Positions 43,554 to 55,249 of a DNA stretch of 64,000 bases are shown here, piece after piece. Under the pieces are notes generated by a model. That model saw only the letters and a list, made by a program, of their open reading frames with translations, was not told the DNA's origin and made no database searches. The stretch spans positions 248,001 through 312,000 of the forward strand of contig NZ_JAQGCZ010000001.1 of NCBI RefSeq assembly GCF_027706845.1, in the 5' to 3' direction. Source of the stretch: Mycolicibacterium sp. BiH015. Its GTDB lineage: Bacteria; Actinomycetota; Actinomycetes; Mycobacteriales; Mycobacteriaceae. A program made the position numbers and the translations under genes. The stretch's first letter is position 1; every line of letters begins with the position of its first letter.

Positions 43554-43958
43554 ATGAGTCGGTGTCGCAGCTGCGGTTCGCCCCTTCTCAAGCGCAGTCA
43601 GAAGATCTTCTGCAGCAACATATGTCAGGCCGAAGATCGGCGCAGGACCGGTACGCAACGTTGGCTGGAGTCCGGCGAAGCTTGGATCGACGGCCGTCGC
43701 GGTCACTACGTCCGGCAGTATCTCGCCACCGCCCAGTCGGGCCGGTGCGCAATTTGCAGCGGCCCGAGCACCTGGCTGGATCGACCTCTCGCGATGATCA
43801 TCGACCACATCGACGGGAATCCCTCGAACAACCGCCGCGAGAATCTGCGGCTCAACTGCCCAAACTGCGACTCCCGATTGCCGACCTACAAGAGCCGCAA
43901 CCGTGGCAGCGGACGGCACTACCGGCGGCAGCGCTACGCCGAAGGGCGGTCCTTCTGA
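43554..43958 (+). CDS. HNH endonuclease with N-terminal zinc ribbon (right of tRNA-Thr)
   Basis: A 134-aa paralog of the protein at 42899-43306, sharing CRSCGSPLLKRSQKIFCSNIC, CAICSGPSTWLD, IIDHIDGNPSNNRRENLRLNC (core quoted in parts) and the RGSGRHYRRQRYAEGRSF tail. The HNH residues and all zinc-ligand cysteines are kept. The ATG at 43554 is chosen because the zinc ribbon starts there; an in-frame start at 43524 adds MSAAGRSVQS. It starts 48 bases after the tRNA. Opposite orientation to its partner suggests an inverted duplication about the tRNA. Confidence 0.88.
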   Translation: MSRCRSCGSPLLKRSQKIFCSNICQAEDRRRTGTQRWLESGEAWIDGRRGHYVRQYLATAQSGRCAICSGPSTWLDRPLAMIIDHIDGNPSNNRRENLRLNCPNCDSRLPTYKSRNRGSGRHYRRQRYAEGRSF

Positions 43959-44029
43959 CGATCTCGCCCACCCATCGTCGCCGAAGCAATCGGTAACGTT
44001 TCCCAGACATCGGCAAGGAGGGCGGAATC

Positions 44030-45280
44030 GTGAGACGTCGTGTGCCCAAGGTCGCGGACCTCGCGCCGCTGATGCAGTTCAAGAAGCCTCAGCGCAACGC
44101 CAAGGCCCGCCGCCTGGAGAAGGCGCTGACCATCGAGGACCTGCGCCGCATCGCCAAACGTCGCACCCCCAGGGCGGCTTTCGACTACACCGACGGCTCA
44201 GCCGAGGCCGAGCTGTCGATCGCCAGGGCCCGACAGGCGTTCTCGGACATCGAATTCCACCCCGCGATTCTGCGTGACGTCTCCACCGTCACCACGGGCT
44301 GGCAGGTGCTCGGCGCGCCGGTCGCGCAACCGTTCGGGATCGCGCCCACCGGCTTCACCAGGATGATGCAGACAGAGGGTGAGATCGCGGGTGCCCGTGC
44401 GGCAGGTCGGGCGGGCATCCCGTTCTCGCTGTCCACTATGGGCACGGTTTCGATCGAGGATGTCTCACAGGCTAATCCGCACGGCCGCAACTGGTTTCAG
44501 CTCTACATGTGGAAGGATCGCGACCGTTCGATGGCCCTCGTCGAGCGGGCCGCCGCCGCCGGCTTCGACACGCTGCTCGTCACCGTCGACGTACCAGTCG
44601 CAGGCGCGCGCCTGCGAGACAAGCGAAACGGCATGTCGATCCCGCCGGCACTGACCCTGGGCACCATCGTCGACGCCATACCCCGCCCGCAGTGGTGGAT
44701 CGATTTCCTGACCACCGAACCGCTCGCGTTCGCGTCCCTGGACCGCTGGTCGGGAACAGTGGCTGAACTCCTCGACACGATGTTCGATCCGACCGTCACG
44801 CTGGACGACCTCGCGTGGATCAAGACCCAGTGGCCGAACAAGATCGTCGTGAAGGGTATTCAGACCCTCGCCGACGCGCGACGGGTCGTCGATGTCGGCG
44901 TCGACGGCATCGTGCTGTCCAATCACGGCGGCCGCCAGCTCGACCGAGCCCCGGTGCCGTTCCATCTGTTGCCTGAGGTCGTGGCTGAGGTGGGCGACCG
45001 CACCGAGGTCATGGTCGACACCGGGATCATGTCCGGCGCGGACATCGTGGCCTGCATCGCTCTCGGCGCGCGGTTCACCCTCGTCGGCCGCGCATACCTC
45101 TACGGGCTGATGGCGGGCGGCGAGGCCGGAGTCGACAGGGCCATCGCGATTCTCTCCGAGCAGGTCGCGCGCACGATGCGCCTTCTGGGCGTTACGTGCC
45201 TCGAGGAACTGAGTCCCTCACACGTCACGCAACTCGTGCGTCTGGCCCCGCGACCCCCGTCGCCGTCCGGCTCGCTGTAG
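44030..45280 (+). CDS. FMN-dependent L-lactate/alpha-hydroxy acid dehydrogenase (LldD type)
   Basis: A 416-aa enzyme of the FMN-dependent alpha-hydroxyacid oxidase/dehydrogenase family. Typical elements: [50 protein letters not shown] and the active-site [12 protein letters not shown] with the catalytic His and Arg. It oxidises L-lactate to pyruvate with quinone or O2 as acceptor and acts at the membrane or in the cytosol. It resembles LldD2. AAGGAGG precedes the GTG at 44030. Confidence 0.92.
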   Translation: MRRRVPKVADLAPLMQFKKPQRNAKARRLEKALTIEDLRRIAKRRTPRAAFDYTDGSAEAELSIARARQAFSDIEFHPAILRDVSTVTTGWQVLGAPVAQPFGIAPTGFTRMMQTEGEIAGARAAGRAGIPFSLSTMGTVSIEDVSQANPHGRNWFQLYMWKDRDRSMALVERAAAAGFDTLLVTVDVPVAGARLRDKRNGMSIPPALTLGTIVDAIPRPQWWIDFLTTEPLAFASLDRWSGTVAELLDTMFDPTVTLDDLAWIKTQWPNKIVVKGIQTLADARRVVDVGVDGIVLSNHGGRQLDRAPVPFHLLPEVVAEVGDRTEVMVDTGIMSGADIVACIALGARFTLVGRAYLYGLMAGGEAGVDRAIAILSEQVARTMRLLGVTCLEELSPSHVTQLVRLAPRPPSPSGSL

Positions 45281-45373
45281 CGGCGTTTCCTGCCGTCCAG
45301 TTTCAACACCGCCCGGACGCGGCAATACTCGAAGGCAGTCGATACGAACCCCAACCTTGCGAAGGGCGGAATC

Positions 45374-47620
<2,247 letters not shown>

Positions 47621-48054
47621 GCAGCAGCGGCACGCTCGCCGCCCCGGTGTCGGCGCCCGTGCCGGCCGCCGCAAACGATGGCGTCGAGGGCGCCCGGCGA
47701 TCGCGCGGTTACCCCACGACGACTGAGAGGTCTTCGCCGAGGGACCGACGGCGAGGCGGGTCTCCCTGGTGCGCAGCGTCCGGGAGTCCGGACGGGTTTC
47801 GTCGGCGGCCCCGCCGACGCCGGCATTGCCGGACCCTCGGCACTGCCGACTCTGCACTGGCGAGCCTTCGTCGGTGAACCTGAACCTGTTTGCTGCAGGC
47901 TGGCGCAGTACTGGACACAGTGCCAAATCTGAATGGTCACAGTAACGAAACGAAAGTTCTGGCGATTTAACCTTTTGCTCGCTGCGCACACCCGGATGCG
48001 TTTCAATAGACCAGGACGGACGGGGGCCGATACGAGCTGGATCGAAGGGGTTTC
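47621..48054. other. Gene-free region upstream of the DUF4185 gene
   Basis: 434 bases without a credible gene. The left part is very GC-rich with many short imperfect repeats of GCCGGC and GACTC. From about 47890 the base composition drops: a run GGTCACAGTAACGAAACG and TTTAACCTTTTGC looks like promoter sequence. GTCACAGTAACG at 47936-47947 resembles MtrA-type sites, and a ribosome site GAAGGGG lies 5 bases before the ATG at 48055. Confidence 0.5.
47936..47947. promoter_or_regulatory. MtrA-like motif GTCACAGTAACG
   Basis: The sequence contains both GTCACAG and GTAACG, elements reported for MtrA targets that encode cell wall hydrolases. It lies 108 bases before an exported DUF4185 protein, itself a likely wall-polysaccharide enzyme. 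The match is by eye only. Confidence 0.35.
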
Positions 48055-50076
48055 ATGGGTGCCGCAACGTACGTCGGCCGGGTCGGCGGACTAGCCGTCG
48101 CGTTGGGCGTCGGATCAGCAGTATTTGCAGGCCAAGGCGTCGCGTGGGCCGACGACACCGATTCGTCGGCGTCCTCGACCTCGTCGTCAGCAACCTCGCA
48201 GACCGATTCCACCGACGCCAGGAGCCAGACCACCAAGGCGGACCGAGCTGCAGCCAACGAGTCCGAGGACACCGAGTCCGAGGACACCGACACCGACGCC
48301 GACGACGCGGTCGAGGATGCCGAAGTCGACGACGCCGTCCCGCAGGACGGGAGCGAGGCCGACACGGACTCCGATCCGGCCCTCGCGGACGAGCCCGACG
48401 TGGAGACGGAAACCGAACCGGCTGACGACCCCGACCTGCAGCCGGAACCCGAGCCGGCCGTCGCGGTCATCGACGCCCCCGCCGCGAAGGTCGCGACCAC
48501 GAAGGCGACGGCCAAGACCGACGACCCCGGCGTCCTCCCGCAGGACACCGAGAAGATCACGGTGACGACGGGGGCATCCACGGCGTCGGCACCGAGCACG
48601 ACGACGGTGTCCACGGCCGTGACCTCCGAGCAGGACGACGAGACGACCGACACCGCGACGAAACCGAACCTGATCACGGCGATCGTCAACGTCGTCACGA
48701 GCATGATCGACTGGGCGCACCAGAGGGCCGACGCGCAGCCCGGTGACGGTCCGCAACCACCGTTCCTGTGGGCTCTGATGGCCTTCGCACGTCGCGAGCT
48801 CGACAACCTCTTCGCGGCCCGCACCACGAACAGCCCACGCAGCACAGCCGTCGCGCCGACGAGCGTCGCACTGGGCGATACGGCGACGGCCACCGTGACC
48901 GCCGCCGCGATCTCGCCGTGGCTCAACCCTCAGGTCAGCGCTTCGACGCGGTTCATCGACTGGGTGACGGGGCCCAACGCGAACACCGTGAGCCGCTTCC
49001 AGATCTACGGCACCGACCTCGGCATCATGTGGGACAACGGCATCGTCGACAACCCGGCCACCCCCGAGATCGAGAAGCGCCAGATCCTGATGGCCTTCGG
49101 CGACAGCTTCGGCCTCCCCGGTATGCAGGGCAGGCACATTTACAACACGCTGTTCCGAAGCAACGACCGCGACCTCTCCGACGGGATCACCATCCCGAAC
49201 GGAGAGTGGTTCAACGGCAACATGTTCGGCGGCGCACCGCTGGACGCACCCACCCGGGCCCGGCCGATCATCAACCGGCCCTCGTGGCTGCCGGGTTCGG
49301 TGACGCTCATCCCGACGGCCGGCGTTTCGGTCGTGACCCCTGACGATCCCCTGGCCAAGTTCGGTGTCACCCAGTACGTCAGCTTCATGTCGGTGACCAA
49401 GTGGGGTCAGGCCGGCCGGTGGACCACGAACTACTCGGCGGTCGCGTACTCCTACGACAACGGCGAGAATTTCGTCGTCGCCCCCCAAAGTGTCCGTTAC
49501 AACTCCTTTTTGAGTGGCAACCGGAACTTCCAGCAGTCGGCGTACGTGAAGGGCGACGACGGCTACGTATACGTCTACGGCACCCCCAACGGACGGCAGG
49601 GCGCGGCCTACCTGGCCCGCGTCGCCGAGGAGAACATCCTCGACGTCTCGAAGTACGAGTACTACAAGAAGGCGTCCTCGGGCTGGTTCGGCAGCAGCAC
49701 CCCGGCCCGCTGGGTCAAGGGCAGCCCGTCCTCGGCGTCGGCGATCATCGGCAAGTCCGGCGGCTTCCTCGGATTCACCAAGCCCGGCTACACCGTCAGC
49801 GAAATGTCGGTCCAGTACAACGAATACCTGAAGAAGTACGTCGTGCTGTACGGCGATCAGGCCAACAGGATCGTCATGCGCACCGCGGACACCCCCGAAG
49901 GTGTCTGGTCGGACGCGACGGTGCTGATGAACCAGCAGACCGGCGGCATCTACGCCCCTATGCTGCATCCGTGGTCACCGGCGACCGAGGGCGTCGGCTC
50001 AAAGTTGTACTGGAACCTGTCGCTGTGGTCGGACTACAACGTGATGCTGATGGAGACCGACCTCTCGAAGCTCTAG
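48055..50076 (+). CDS. Secreted DUF4185 protein, candidate GH183 endo-D-arabinanase
   Basis: A 673-aa exported protein. Residues 1-32 (YVGRVGGLAVALGVGSAVFAGQGVAWA) form a signal sequence, and a long acidic, Thr/Ser/Pro-rich linker (about 35-205) leads to a C-terminal DUF4185 domain that begins VNPQ-like around 305. Key elements: the acidic MAFGDSFGLPG (D350), RFIDWVTGPN, the SYDNGENFVV beta-propeller blade and YVYVYGTPNG. DUF4185 members were shown to be endo-D-arabinanases (GH183) acting on mycobacterial arabinan, so a role in remodelling arabinogalactan/LAM is likely. Its stop overlaps the convergent lipoprotein stop. Confidence 0.8.
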   Translation: MGAATYVGRVGGLAVALGVGSAVFAGQGVAWADDTDSSASSTSSSATSQTDSTDARSQTTKADRAAANESEDTESEDTDTDADDAVEDAEVDDAVPQDGSEADTDSDPALADEPDVETETEPADDPDLQPEPEPAVAVIDAPAAKVATTKATAKTDDPGVLPQDTEKITVTTGASTASAPSTTTVSTAVTSEQDDETTDTATKPNLITAIVNVVTSMIDWAHQRADAQPGDGPQPPFLWALMAFARRELDNLFAARTTNSPRSTAVAPTSVALGDTATATVTAAAISPWLNPQVSASTRFIDWVTGPNANTVSRFQIYGTDLGIMWDNGIVDNPATPEIEKRQILMAFGDSFGLPGMQGRHIYNTLFRSNDRDLSDGITIPNGEWFNGNMFGGAPLDAPTRARPIINRPSWLPGSVTLIPTAGVSVVTPDDPLAKFGVTQYVSFMSVTKWGQAGRWTTNYSAVAYSYDNGENFVVAPQSVRYNSFLSGNRNFQQSAYVKGDDGYVYVYGTPNGRQGAAYLARVAEENILDVSKYEYYKKASSGWFGSSTPARWVKGSPSSASAIIGKSGGFLGFTKPGYTVSEMSVQYNEYLKKYVVLYGDQANRIVMRTADTPEGVWSDATVLMNQQTGGIYAPMLHPWSPATEGVGSKLYWNLSLWSDYNVMLMETDLSKL

Positions 50077-50942
50077 TCCCCGAACGAAATCGTCGTCTCC
50101 GAGCACCCCGTCACCGTCCGCCCTGACGGGAACGCCGCGGGGTCGGCTCCTTGGATGGCCGCCTGCCGGTAGTACGCGCGAGTGCGATCGGCGGCGCATT
50201 CGAAGTTCGCGTTGAGCACCTCGAAGGTGGCTGGGTCGGCACCCGGGATGGGCTTGCCCATCCAGTACACCTGTCCCTCGTCAGCCGCATACGGACCTTC
50301 GAGCGTACGGAAGGTGGCGGCGTCGGCGCCGGGGATCTGCGCGTCGAAGTAGAACACCTCCGCAGCGTCGCGCGAGTAGGCGCCCTCCAGTATCCGGAAG
50401 GTGGCGGGCGAAGCGCCCACGATCACGCGACCGTTGACGAACACCTCTTCGCCGTCCTTGGCGAACAGATAGTGGTCCTCGTCGGCGATGATCACGAAAC
50501 CCCCTGGGTCACGCGACAATACGGAGCCGTCGGTCCAGTACACGTTGGTGCTGTCCCGGGACAGGTCGCCGCCGAGGAACGCGAAGTTCGCGGGGTCATC
50601 ACTGATCGGCTGATCGTGCTGATACACCCGGTGACGGTCCTTGGAGAATCCGGGACGATCCAGGAGCTGGAACGAGTCGGCGTCAGCCCCGTCGAGCCGA
50701 TGCCCGTTGATGTACACCTGCGCGCGATCGCGGGCATAGGTGCGGTCGAAGACCTCGAACGTGGAGGAATCCGCGCCGTCGACCCGAAAAGCCTTGCCAG
50801 GAAACGGGTTCAGATAGTAAACCGTGTCGTCGCGGATATGGTAGCCGGCCGCGTCGACAAGCGAGCTCGGCTCGTCGCCGCTGCTGCATCCCGCCAACAG
50901 CGCAAGCACCGCAACCGCGGCCGTTGCAAGGAGTCTGCGCAT
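50073..50942 (-). CDS. DKNYY-repeat lipoprotein
   Basis: A 289-aa lipoprotein: ATG 50942 is followed by RRLLATAAVAVLALLAGCSSGDE, lipobox LLAGC. The rest is about eight tandem 25-30 aa repeats of the DKNYY family, for example ARDRAQVYINGHRLDGADADSF, SKDRHRVYQHDQPI, SRDAAEVFYFDAQIPGADAATF, AADEGQVYWMGKPIPGADPATF. These may form a beta-propeller-like scaffold. No function is known. Convergent with the DUF4185 gene and 16 bases downstream of the VanX-like gene on the same strand; stops share CTAG. Confidence 0.85.
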   Translation of the reverse strand: MRRLLATAAVAVLALLAGCSSGDEPSSLVDAAGYHIRDDTVYYLNPFPGKAFRVDGADSSTFEVFDRTYARDRAQVYINGHRLDGADADSFQLLDRPGFSKDRHRVYQHDQPISDDPANFAFLGGDLSRDSTNVYWTDGSVLSRDPGGFVIIADEDHYLFAKDGEEVFVNGRVIVGASPATFRILEGAYSRDAAEVFYFDAQIPGADAATFRTLEGPYAADEGQVYWMGKPIPGADPATFEVLNANFECAADRTRAYYRQAAIQGADPAAFPSGRTVTGCSETTISFGD

Positions 50943-50958
50943 ACGAACATCGAAGCAT

Positions 50959-51624
50959 CTAGTCCACCGGCACATCGAGAATCGGACGTTCCGTTGCCGC
51001 ACCCGGACCGTCGAAGTGCCACCATTCTCCGTCGTAGACGGTGAAACCGCCGGCTGTCATGGCGTCCCGAAGCCGGGCCCGGTTCGACTGCGCGACCGCG
51101 CTCACACCATCGGTGGCATACGCGAGGCTGCGATCGGTGAAGTCGTCGAAGCCGGTGCCCATATCCACCAGGCCATCGGCACCCGCGAGCGTGACATCCA
51201 CCGATCGCCCCGCGACGTGGCTTCGCGCAAACTCCCCTGGGCGCGCCACCCATGCCGGGTTTGGCACCGCTTCGAACATCCGCACCTGCACCGCATGCGG
51301 CCGGTAGCAGTCCCAGAAGACGAGCCGCTCTCCGCCCGCGCGCAACAGATTCGCCGCTGTCTCCAGGCCCCGCGCCAGCGACTCGTGCACCATGCACCGG
51401 GCACCGGCCGGGTAGAGCGGCACCCCGACGAAGTTGTCCGCCGTGGCGTACCGCAGATCGATCACCGCGTCGGGTACGACGCTGCGCACGTCGACGAATC
51501 CCGCCGCCAGGGCCGCGTCCGACACCGGTGGGATCGGCGCCGCCGCGCCGGTGGCGGAAGGTCCAGCCGCGGCGACCGCAGCCAGGGCACCAATGATCAA
51601 GTAGCGCAGCGCGAAAACGCTCAT
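50959..51624 (-). CDS. VanX-like D-alanyl-D-alanine dipeptidase (M15)
   Basis: A 221-aa exported zinc peptidase. N-terminal signal MSVFALRYLIIGALAAVAAAG. Metal site SHVAGRSVDVTL (S-H-x2-G-x2-x-D) and DGEWWHFDG (E, W, H) are the VanX/M15D signatures; IDLRYATADNFVG and FWDCYRPHAVQ are also typical. It hydrolyses D-Ala-D-Ala or related wall peptides in the periplasm. The start at 51624 avoids 17 residues of non-signal sequence from an upstream ATG at 51675. Pairs with the DKNYY lipoprotein. Confidence 0.88.
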   Translation of the reverse strand: MSVFALRYLIIGALAAVAAAGPSATGAAAPIPPVSDAALAAGFVDVRSVVPDAVIDLRYATADNFVGVPLYPAGARCMVHESLARGLETAANLLRAGGERLVFWDCYRPHAVQVRMFEAVPNPAWVARPGEFARSHVAGRSVDVTLAGADGLVDMGTGFDDFTDRSLAYATDGVSAVAQSNRARLRDAMTAGGFTVYDGEWWHFDGPGAATERPILDVPVD

Positions 51625-51686
51625 CCTCAGAACTGTAGAGGTCCTCGGGCCCGGGACCGACACTTCGGCGGGCATACACTGCGGTC

Positions 51687-52808
51687 GTGCGCGACGTCCT
51701 GGATGAGTTGCTGCGGGTCTGGCAGGCCGGCGGCACCGCTGGGCTGTCCACTGTGGTGCGCACGATGAAATCCGCTCCGCGCCCTCCCGGCGCGGCGATG
51801 GTGGTGTCCCCCGACGGCACCGTCGCCGGTTCGGTGTCAGGCGGGTGCGTCGAGGGCGCGGTCTACGAGACGGCCAACGAGGTCATCGTCAGCGGAACTC
51901 CCGAATTGCAGCGCTACGGTGTGAGCGACGACGACGCGTTCGCCGTAGGCCTGACCTGTGGCGGCATCATCGACATCTTCACCGAGCCGGTGTCGCGCAA
52001 CACCTTTCCGGAGCTGCGGGACGTCGCCGACGACATCGCCGCGCACCGCCCGGTCGCCATCGCCACGGTCGTGGAGCATCCTGACCCGAGCCGCATCGGA
52101 AAGCGGTTGATCGTCGGCAGGGAGTCGCGACACGGTTCGGTGGGTTCACCGCGTGCCGACGACGCCGTGGGCGACGACGCGCGCGGGCTTCTGCTCGCGG
52201 GCACCTCGGCCGTGCTGACCTACGGACCCGACGGCCAGCGTCAGGAGGCGGGGATGGAGGTTTTCGTCTCAAGCCACGCTCCGCGGCCCCGCATGCTGGT
52301 GTTCGGCGCCATCGACTTTGCGTCCGCGCTGGCCCGCCAGGCGGCGTTCCTGGGTTACCGGGTGACCGTCTGCGATGCCCGCCCGGTGTTTGCGACCGCC
52401 GCGCGCTTTCCCGACGCCGAAGAGGTCGTCGTCGAGTGGCCGAACCGCTATCTGTCCGCTCAGGTCGAGGAAGGCGCCATCGACTCGCGCACCGCGATCT
52501 GCGTGCTGACCCACGACCCGAAGTTCGACGTGCCCGTCCTGGAGGTCGCTCTGCGCCTGCCCGACGTCGGCTACATCGGGGTGATGGGGTCGCGACGGAC
52601 CCACGACGACCGGATGAGGCGGCTGCGGGAAGCGGGCCTGACCGATCACGAGATGGCCCGGTTGGCGAGCCCGATCGGCCTGGATCTGGGGGCCCGGACG
52701 CCCGAGGAGACGGCCGTGTCCATCGCCGCGGAAATCATCGCGCGCCGCTGGGACGGAAGCGGTCGGCCACTGACCGAGACGATAGGGCGGATCCACCACG
52801 ACGCGTGA
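51687..52808 (+). CDS. XdhC/CoxI-family molybdopterin maturation protein
   Basis: A 373-aa XdhC/CoxI protein. N-terminal domain: GGTAGLSTVVRTMKSAPRPPGA, VSGGCVEGAVYE (Gly-Gly-Cys) and GLTCGGIIDI; C-terminal Rossmann domain: MLVFGAIDFASALARQAAFLG and YIGVMGSRRTHDDR. Such proteins bind and sulphurate or insert the Mo cofactor of xanthine dehydrogenase- or CODH-type enzymes. It starts at GTG 51687, 62 bases from the divergent VanX start. It lies 87 bases before the large subunit gene and serves that operon. Confidence 0.9.
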   Translation: MRDVLDELLRVWQAGGTAGLSTVVRTMKSAPRPPGAAMVVSPDGTVAGSVSGGCVEGAVYETANEVIVSGTPELQRYGVSDDDAFAVGLTCGGIIDIFTEPVSRNTFPELRDVADDIAAHRPVAIATVVEHPDPSRIGKRLIVGRESRHGSVGSPRADDAVGDDARGLLLAGTSAVLTYGPDGQRQEAGMEVFVSSHAPRPRMLVFGAIDFASALARQAAFLGYRVTVCDARPVFATAARFPDAEEVVVEWPNRYLSAQVEEGAIDSRTAICVLTHDPKFDVPVLEVALRLPDVGYIGVMGSRRTHDDRMRRLREAGLTDHEMARLASPIGLDLGARTPEETAVSIAAEIIARRWDGSGRPLTETIGRIHHDA

Positions 52809-52895
52809 GACCAACCCGGCGAGACAAAGCCTATGGAAATGTCGCTCTCGAATGCGATAACGTCACTCTTCGAAGCCTGAGGAGTGTGATCGCAC

Positions 52896-55247
52896 GTGCC
52901 TGACACCGTGGTTGACGCCGCCGACGCCGTCACGACCCGCTACGCCGGCCGACGCATCCCCCGTGTGGAGGACGGTCGCCTTCTCACAGGTCACGGTCGG
53001 TTCGTCGACGACATCACCCGTCCAGGGATGCTGCACGCATGCTTCGTCCGCAGCCCGTTCGCCCGCGCCACCATCAACCGGATCGACGCGTCGGCAGCGC
53101 TCGCCTATCCCGGCGTGCACGCGGTGTTCACCGCCGCCGATCTGAACCCCGAGGTACGCGAGGCCTGGCATGCGGTCGCCGGTAAGGACGTCCCCGACAC
53201 CCCGCGCCCGCCACTGGCCGAAGGCGAGGCCAAATTCGTGGGCGACCCCGTCGCCCTGGTCGTCGCCGACAGTCGCTACCTGGCAGAGGACGCCGTCGAC
53301 CTCGTCGAGGTCGACTACGAACCGCTGCCCGCCATCGCCGACTTCCGCCGAGCCATCGGTGGCGCGGAAGTCGGTGTGCCCGTCGTCCATGAGGCCTACC
53401 CCGACAACGTCGCGGGCGGAATGGGCGGTATGCCGCCCGACGAGGAACTGTTCGCCACCGCCCCCTATGTCGTCGAGGAACGCATCTACCAGCAGATGTA
53501 TGTCCCGGTGCCGATGGAGACGCGCGGGATGGTCGTCGAATGGACGCCGACGACGTCGGAGCTGACGGTATGGGCGTCCACCCAGACGCCGCACGAGTTG
53601 CGGGCCTTCGCCGCGAGGCTGCTCGGCATCCCTGCCCAGGGCATTCGGGTGATCATGCGCGACACCGGTGGGGCCTTCGGCCAGAAGGTGGTGCCCATGC
53701 GGGAGGACATGTGCATCCTGCTGGCGGCGCGCAAGGTTCCCGGCCCGCTCAAGTGGATCGAAGACCGCCGCGAGAACCTGATGTCGGCCGGACAATCCCG
53801 CCACGTCGACGGCAAGGTCCGGATGGCGTTCGACTCCGACGGCAAGATCCTGGCCGCCGACATCGACTTCGTCCAGGACGTCGGCTCCTACCCGACTCCG
53901 TACCCCGTGCTCACCACCGCGGCCATCGGCATGTTCTTCCCCGGCCCCTACCGCGTGCCCAAGGCCAGCTTCAACTACAAAACCGTCTTCTCCAACACCC
54001 CCGGTCTGCATGCTTACCGAGGCCCCTGGCAGTACGAAACCCTCACCCGCGAAATGCTTCTCGACTGCGCCGCGCGCAAGATCGGGATGGATCCCGTCGA
54101 ACTGCGCAGAATCAACATCCTTCGGGGCGATGAGATGCCTTTCTTCAACCCGAACGGCATGCCGTACGACAACTGCGCTCCGGCAGACACTTTCGAGCAG
54201 GCCGTCAAGATCCTCGACCACGAGGGCTTCCGCAAGGAGCAGGCCGATGCGCTGGCCGAGGGCCGCTACATCGGCCTCGGCTTCTCCGCGTACATCGAGC
54301 CCACCGGCGCGGCGACCGGCCACCTCGCCACCGAGGGCGCGACGGTCCGGATGGAGTCCACCGGCAAGATCAACGTATACGTCAACGGTGGCTCGGCAGG
54401 AAACAGCATCGAGACCACGGTCGTGCAGCTCACCGCGGATGCGTTGGGCGCCAACATCGACGACGTGTCTGCCATTCAGGGCGACACCGCGGTCACCCCG
54501 TACGGGGCAGGCACGCAGGGCAGCCGCAGCGGACCGATGACCGCGGGCGCCGTCAACGAGGCGGGGTCGATCCTGCGCAGGCAGATCCTTGCGATCGCCG
54601 CGCAGATCCTCGGCGTCGAAGCCGGCGACATCGAGCTCGCCGACTCCCGCGCCAGTGTCCGCAGCGGCCCGGACCGCAGCGTCAGCTTCGCCGACATCGC
54701 CTACCGGTCCTACTACGACCCCGGGCAGCTCGCCGGTGTCAACCCGACACTGGAGGCGACCGCCCGGTTCAACTCGCAGGCAATGATTCACTGGGCCAAC
54801 GCAACTCACGTGTGCACCTGCGAGGTCGACATCGAGACCGGCCACGTGACGCTGACCCGCTATATCGTCAGCGAGGACGTCGGCCCGATGATCAACCCGA
54901 ATGTCGTCGAGGGCCAGGTCGCCGGCGGCACCGTCCAGGGCATCGGTGGTGCGCTGCTGGAGAAACTCGCCTACGACGAGGCGGGCAACCCGGTGGCGTC
55001 GACGTTCGTCGACTACCTGTTGCCGACCGCCACCGAGGTCCCGCCCATCGAGTTCGGCCACGTCGAGATCCCCGGGCCCGGCGTCGGCGGCTACAAGGGA
55101 GCCGGCGAAGGCGGAGCGATCGGTTCACCGCCCGCGGTGATCAACGCGATCAACGATGCCCTGGCTCCCCTCGGCGTCACACTGACCCAACTGCCCGCAA
55201 CGCCGGCGACAATCGTCGAGCTCATCGAGGCCGGAAAGGACCACTGA
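52896..55247 (+). CDS. Molybdenum hydroxylase large subunit (CoxL/XdhB-like)
   Basis: A 783-aa molybdopterin-binding large subunit. GRFVDDITRPGMLHACFVRS opens the family domain; GDPVALVVADSRYLAEDAVDLV and YVPVPMETRG follow. The active-site loop reads AYRGPWQ at residues 373-379. That is neither form I CODH (AYRCSFR) nor form II (AYRGAGR), so the substrate is not readily CO. The general base Glu is in YKGAGEGGAIGSPP (E738). Begins at GTG 52896, with GAGGAG 11 bases before. Likely partners are the CoxM and CoxS subunits downstream. Confidence 0.9.
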   Translation: MPDTVVDAADAVTTRYAGRRIPRVEDGRLLTGHGRFVDDITRPGMLHACFVRSPFARATINRIDASAALAYPGVHAVFTAADLNPEVREAWHAVAGKDVPDTPRPPLAEGEAKFVGDPVALVVADSRYLAEDAVDLVEVDYEPLPAIADFRRAIGGAEVGVPVVHEAYPDNVAGGMGGMPPDEELFATAPYVVEERIYQQMYVPVPMETRGMVVEWTPTTSELTVWASTQTPHELRAFAARLLGIPAQGIRVIMRDTGGAFGQKVVPMREDMCILLAARKVPGPLKWIEDRRENLMSAGQSRHVDGKVRMAFDSDGKILAADIDFVQDVGSYPTPYPVLTTAAIGMFFPGPYRVPKASFNYKTVFSNTPGLHAYRGPWQYETLTREMLLDCAARKIGMDPVELRRINILRGDEMPFFNPNGMPYDNCAPADTFEQAVKILDHEGFRKEQADALAEGRYIGLGFSAYIEPTGAATGHLATEGATVRMESTGKINVYVNGGSAGNSIETTVVQLTADALGANIDDVSAIQGDTAVTPYGAGTQGSRSGPMTAGAVNEAGSILRRQILAIAAQILGVEAGDIELADSRASVRSGPDRSVSFADIAYRSYYDPGQLAGVNPTLEATARFNSQAMIHWANATHVCTCEVDIETGHVTLTRYIVSEDVGPMINPNVVEGQVAGGTVQGIGGALLEKLAYDEAGNPVASTFVDYLLPTATEVPPIEFGHVEIPGPGVGGYKGAGEGGAIGSPPAVINAINDALAPLGVTLTQLPATPATIVELIEAGKDH

Positions 55248-55249
55248 CG

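Noticed and set aside
48187..49968. 593-codon minus-strand open frame opposite the DUF4185 gene
   Set aside because: Repetitive Arg/Gly/Val sequence mirroring the acidic linker; no start signal or motif.
52863..55061. 732-codon minus-strand open frame opposite the Mo hydroxylase large subunit
   Set aside because: Shadow of a conserved gene in GC-rich DNA; no recognisable domain.
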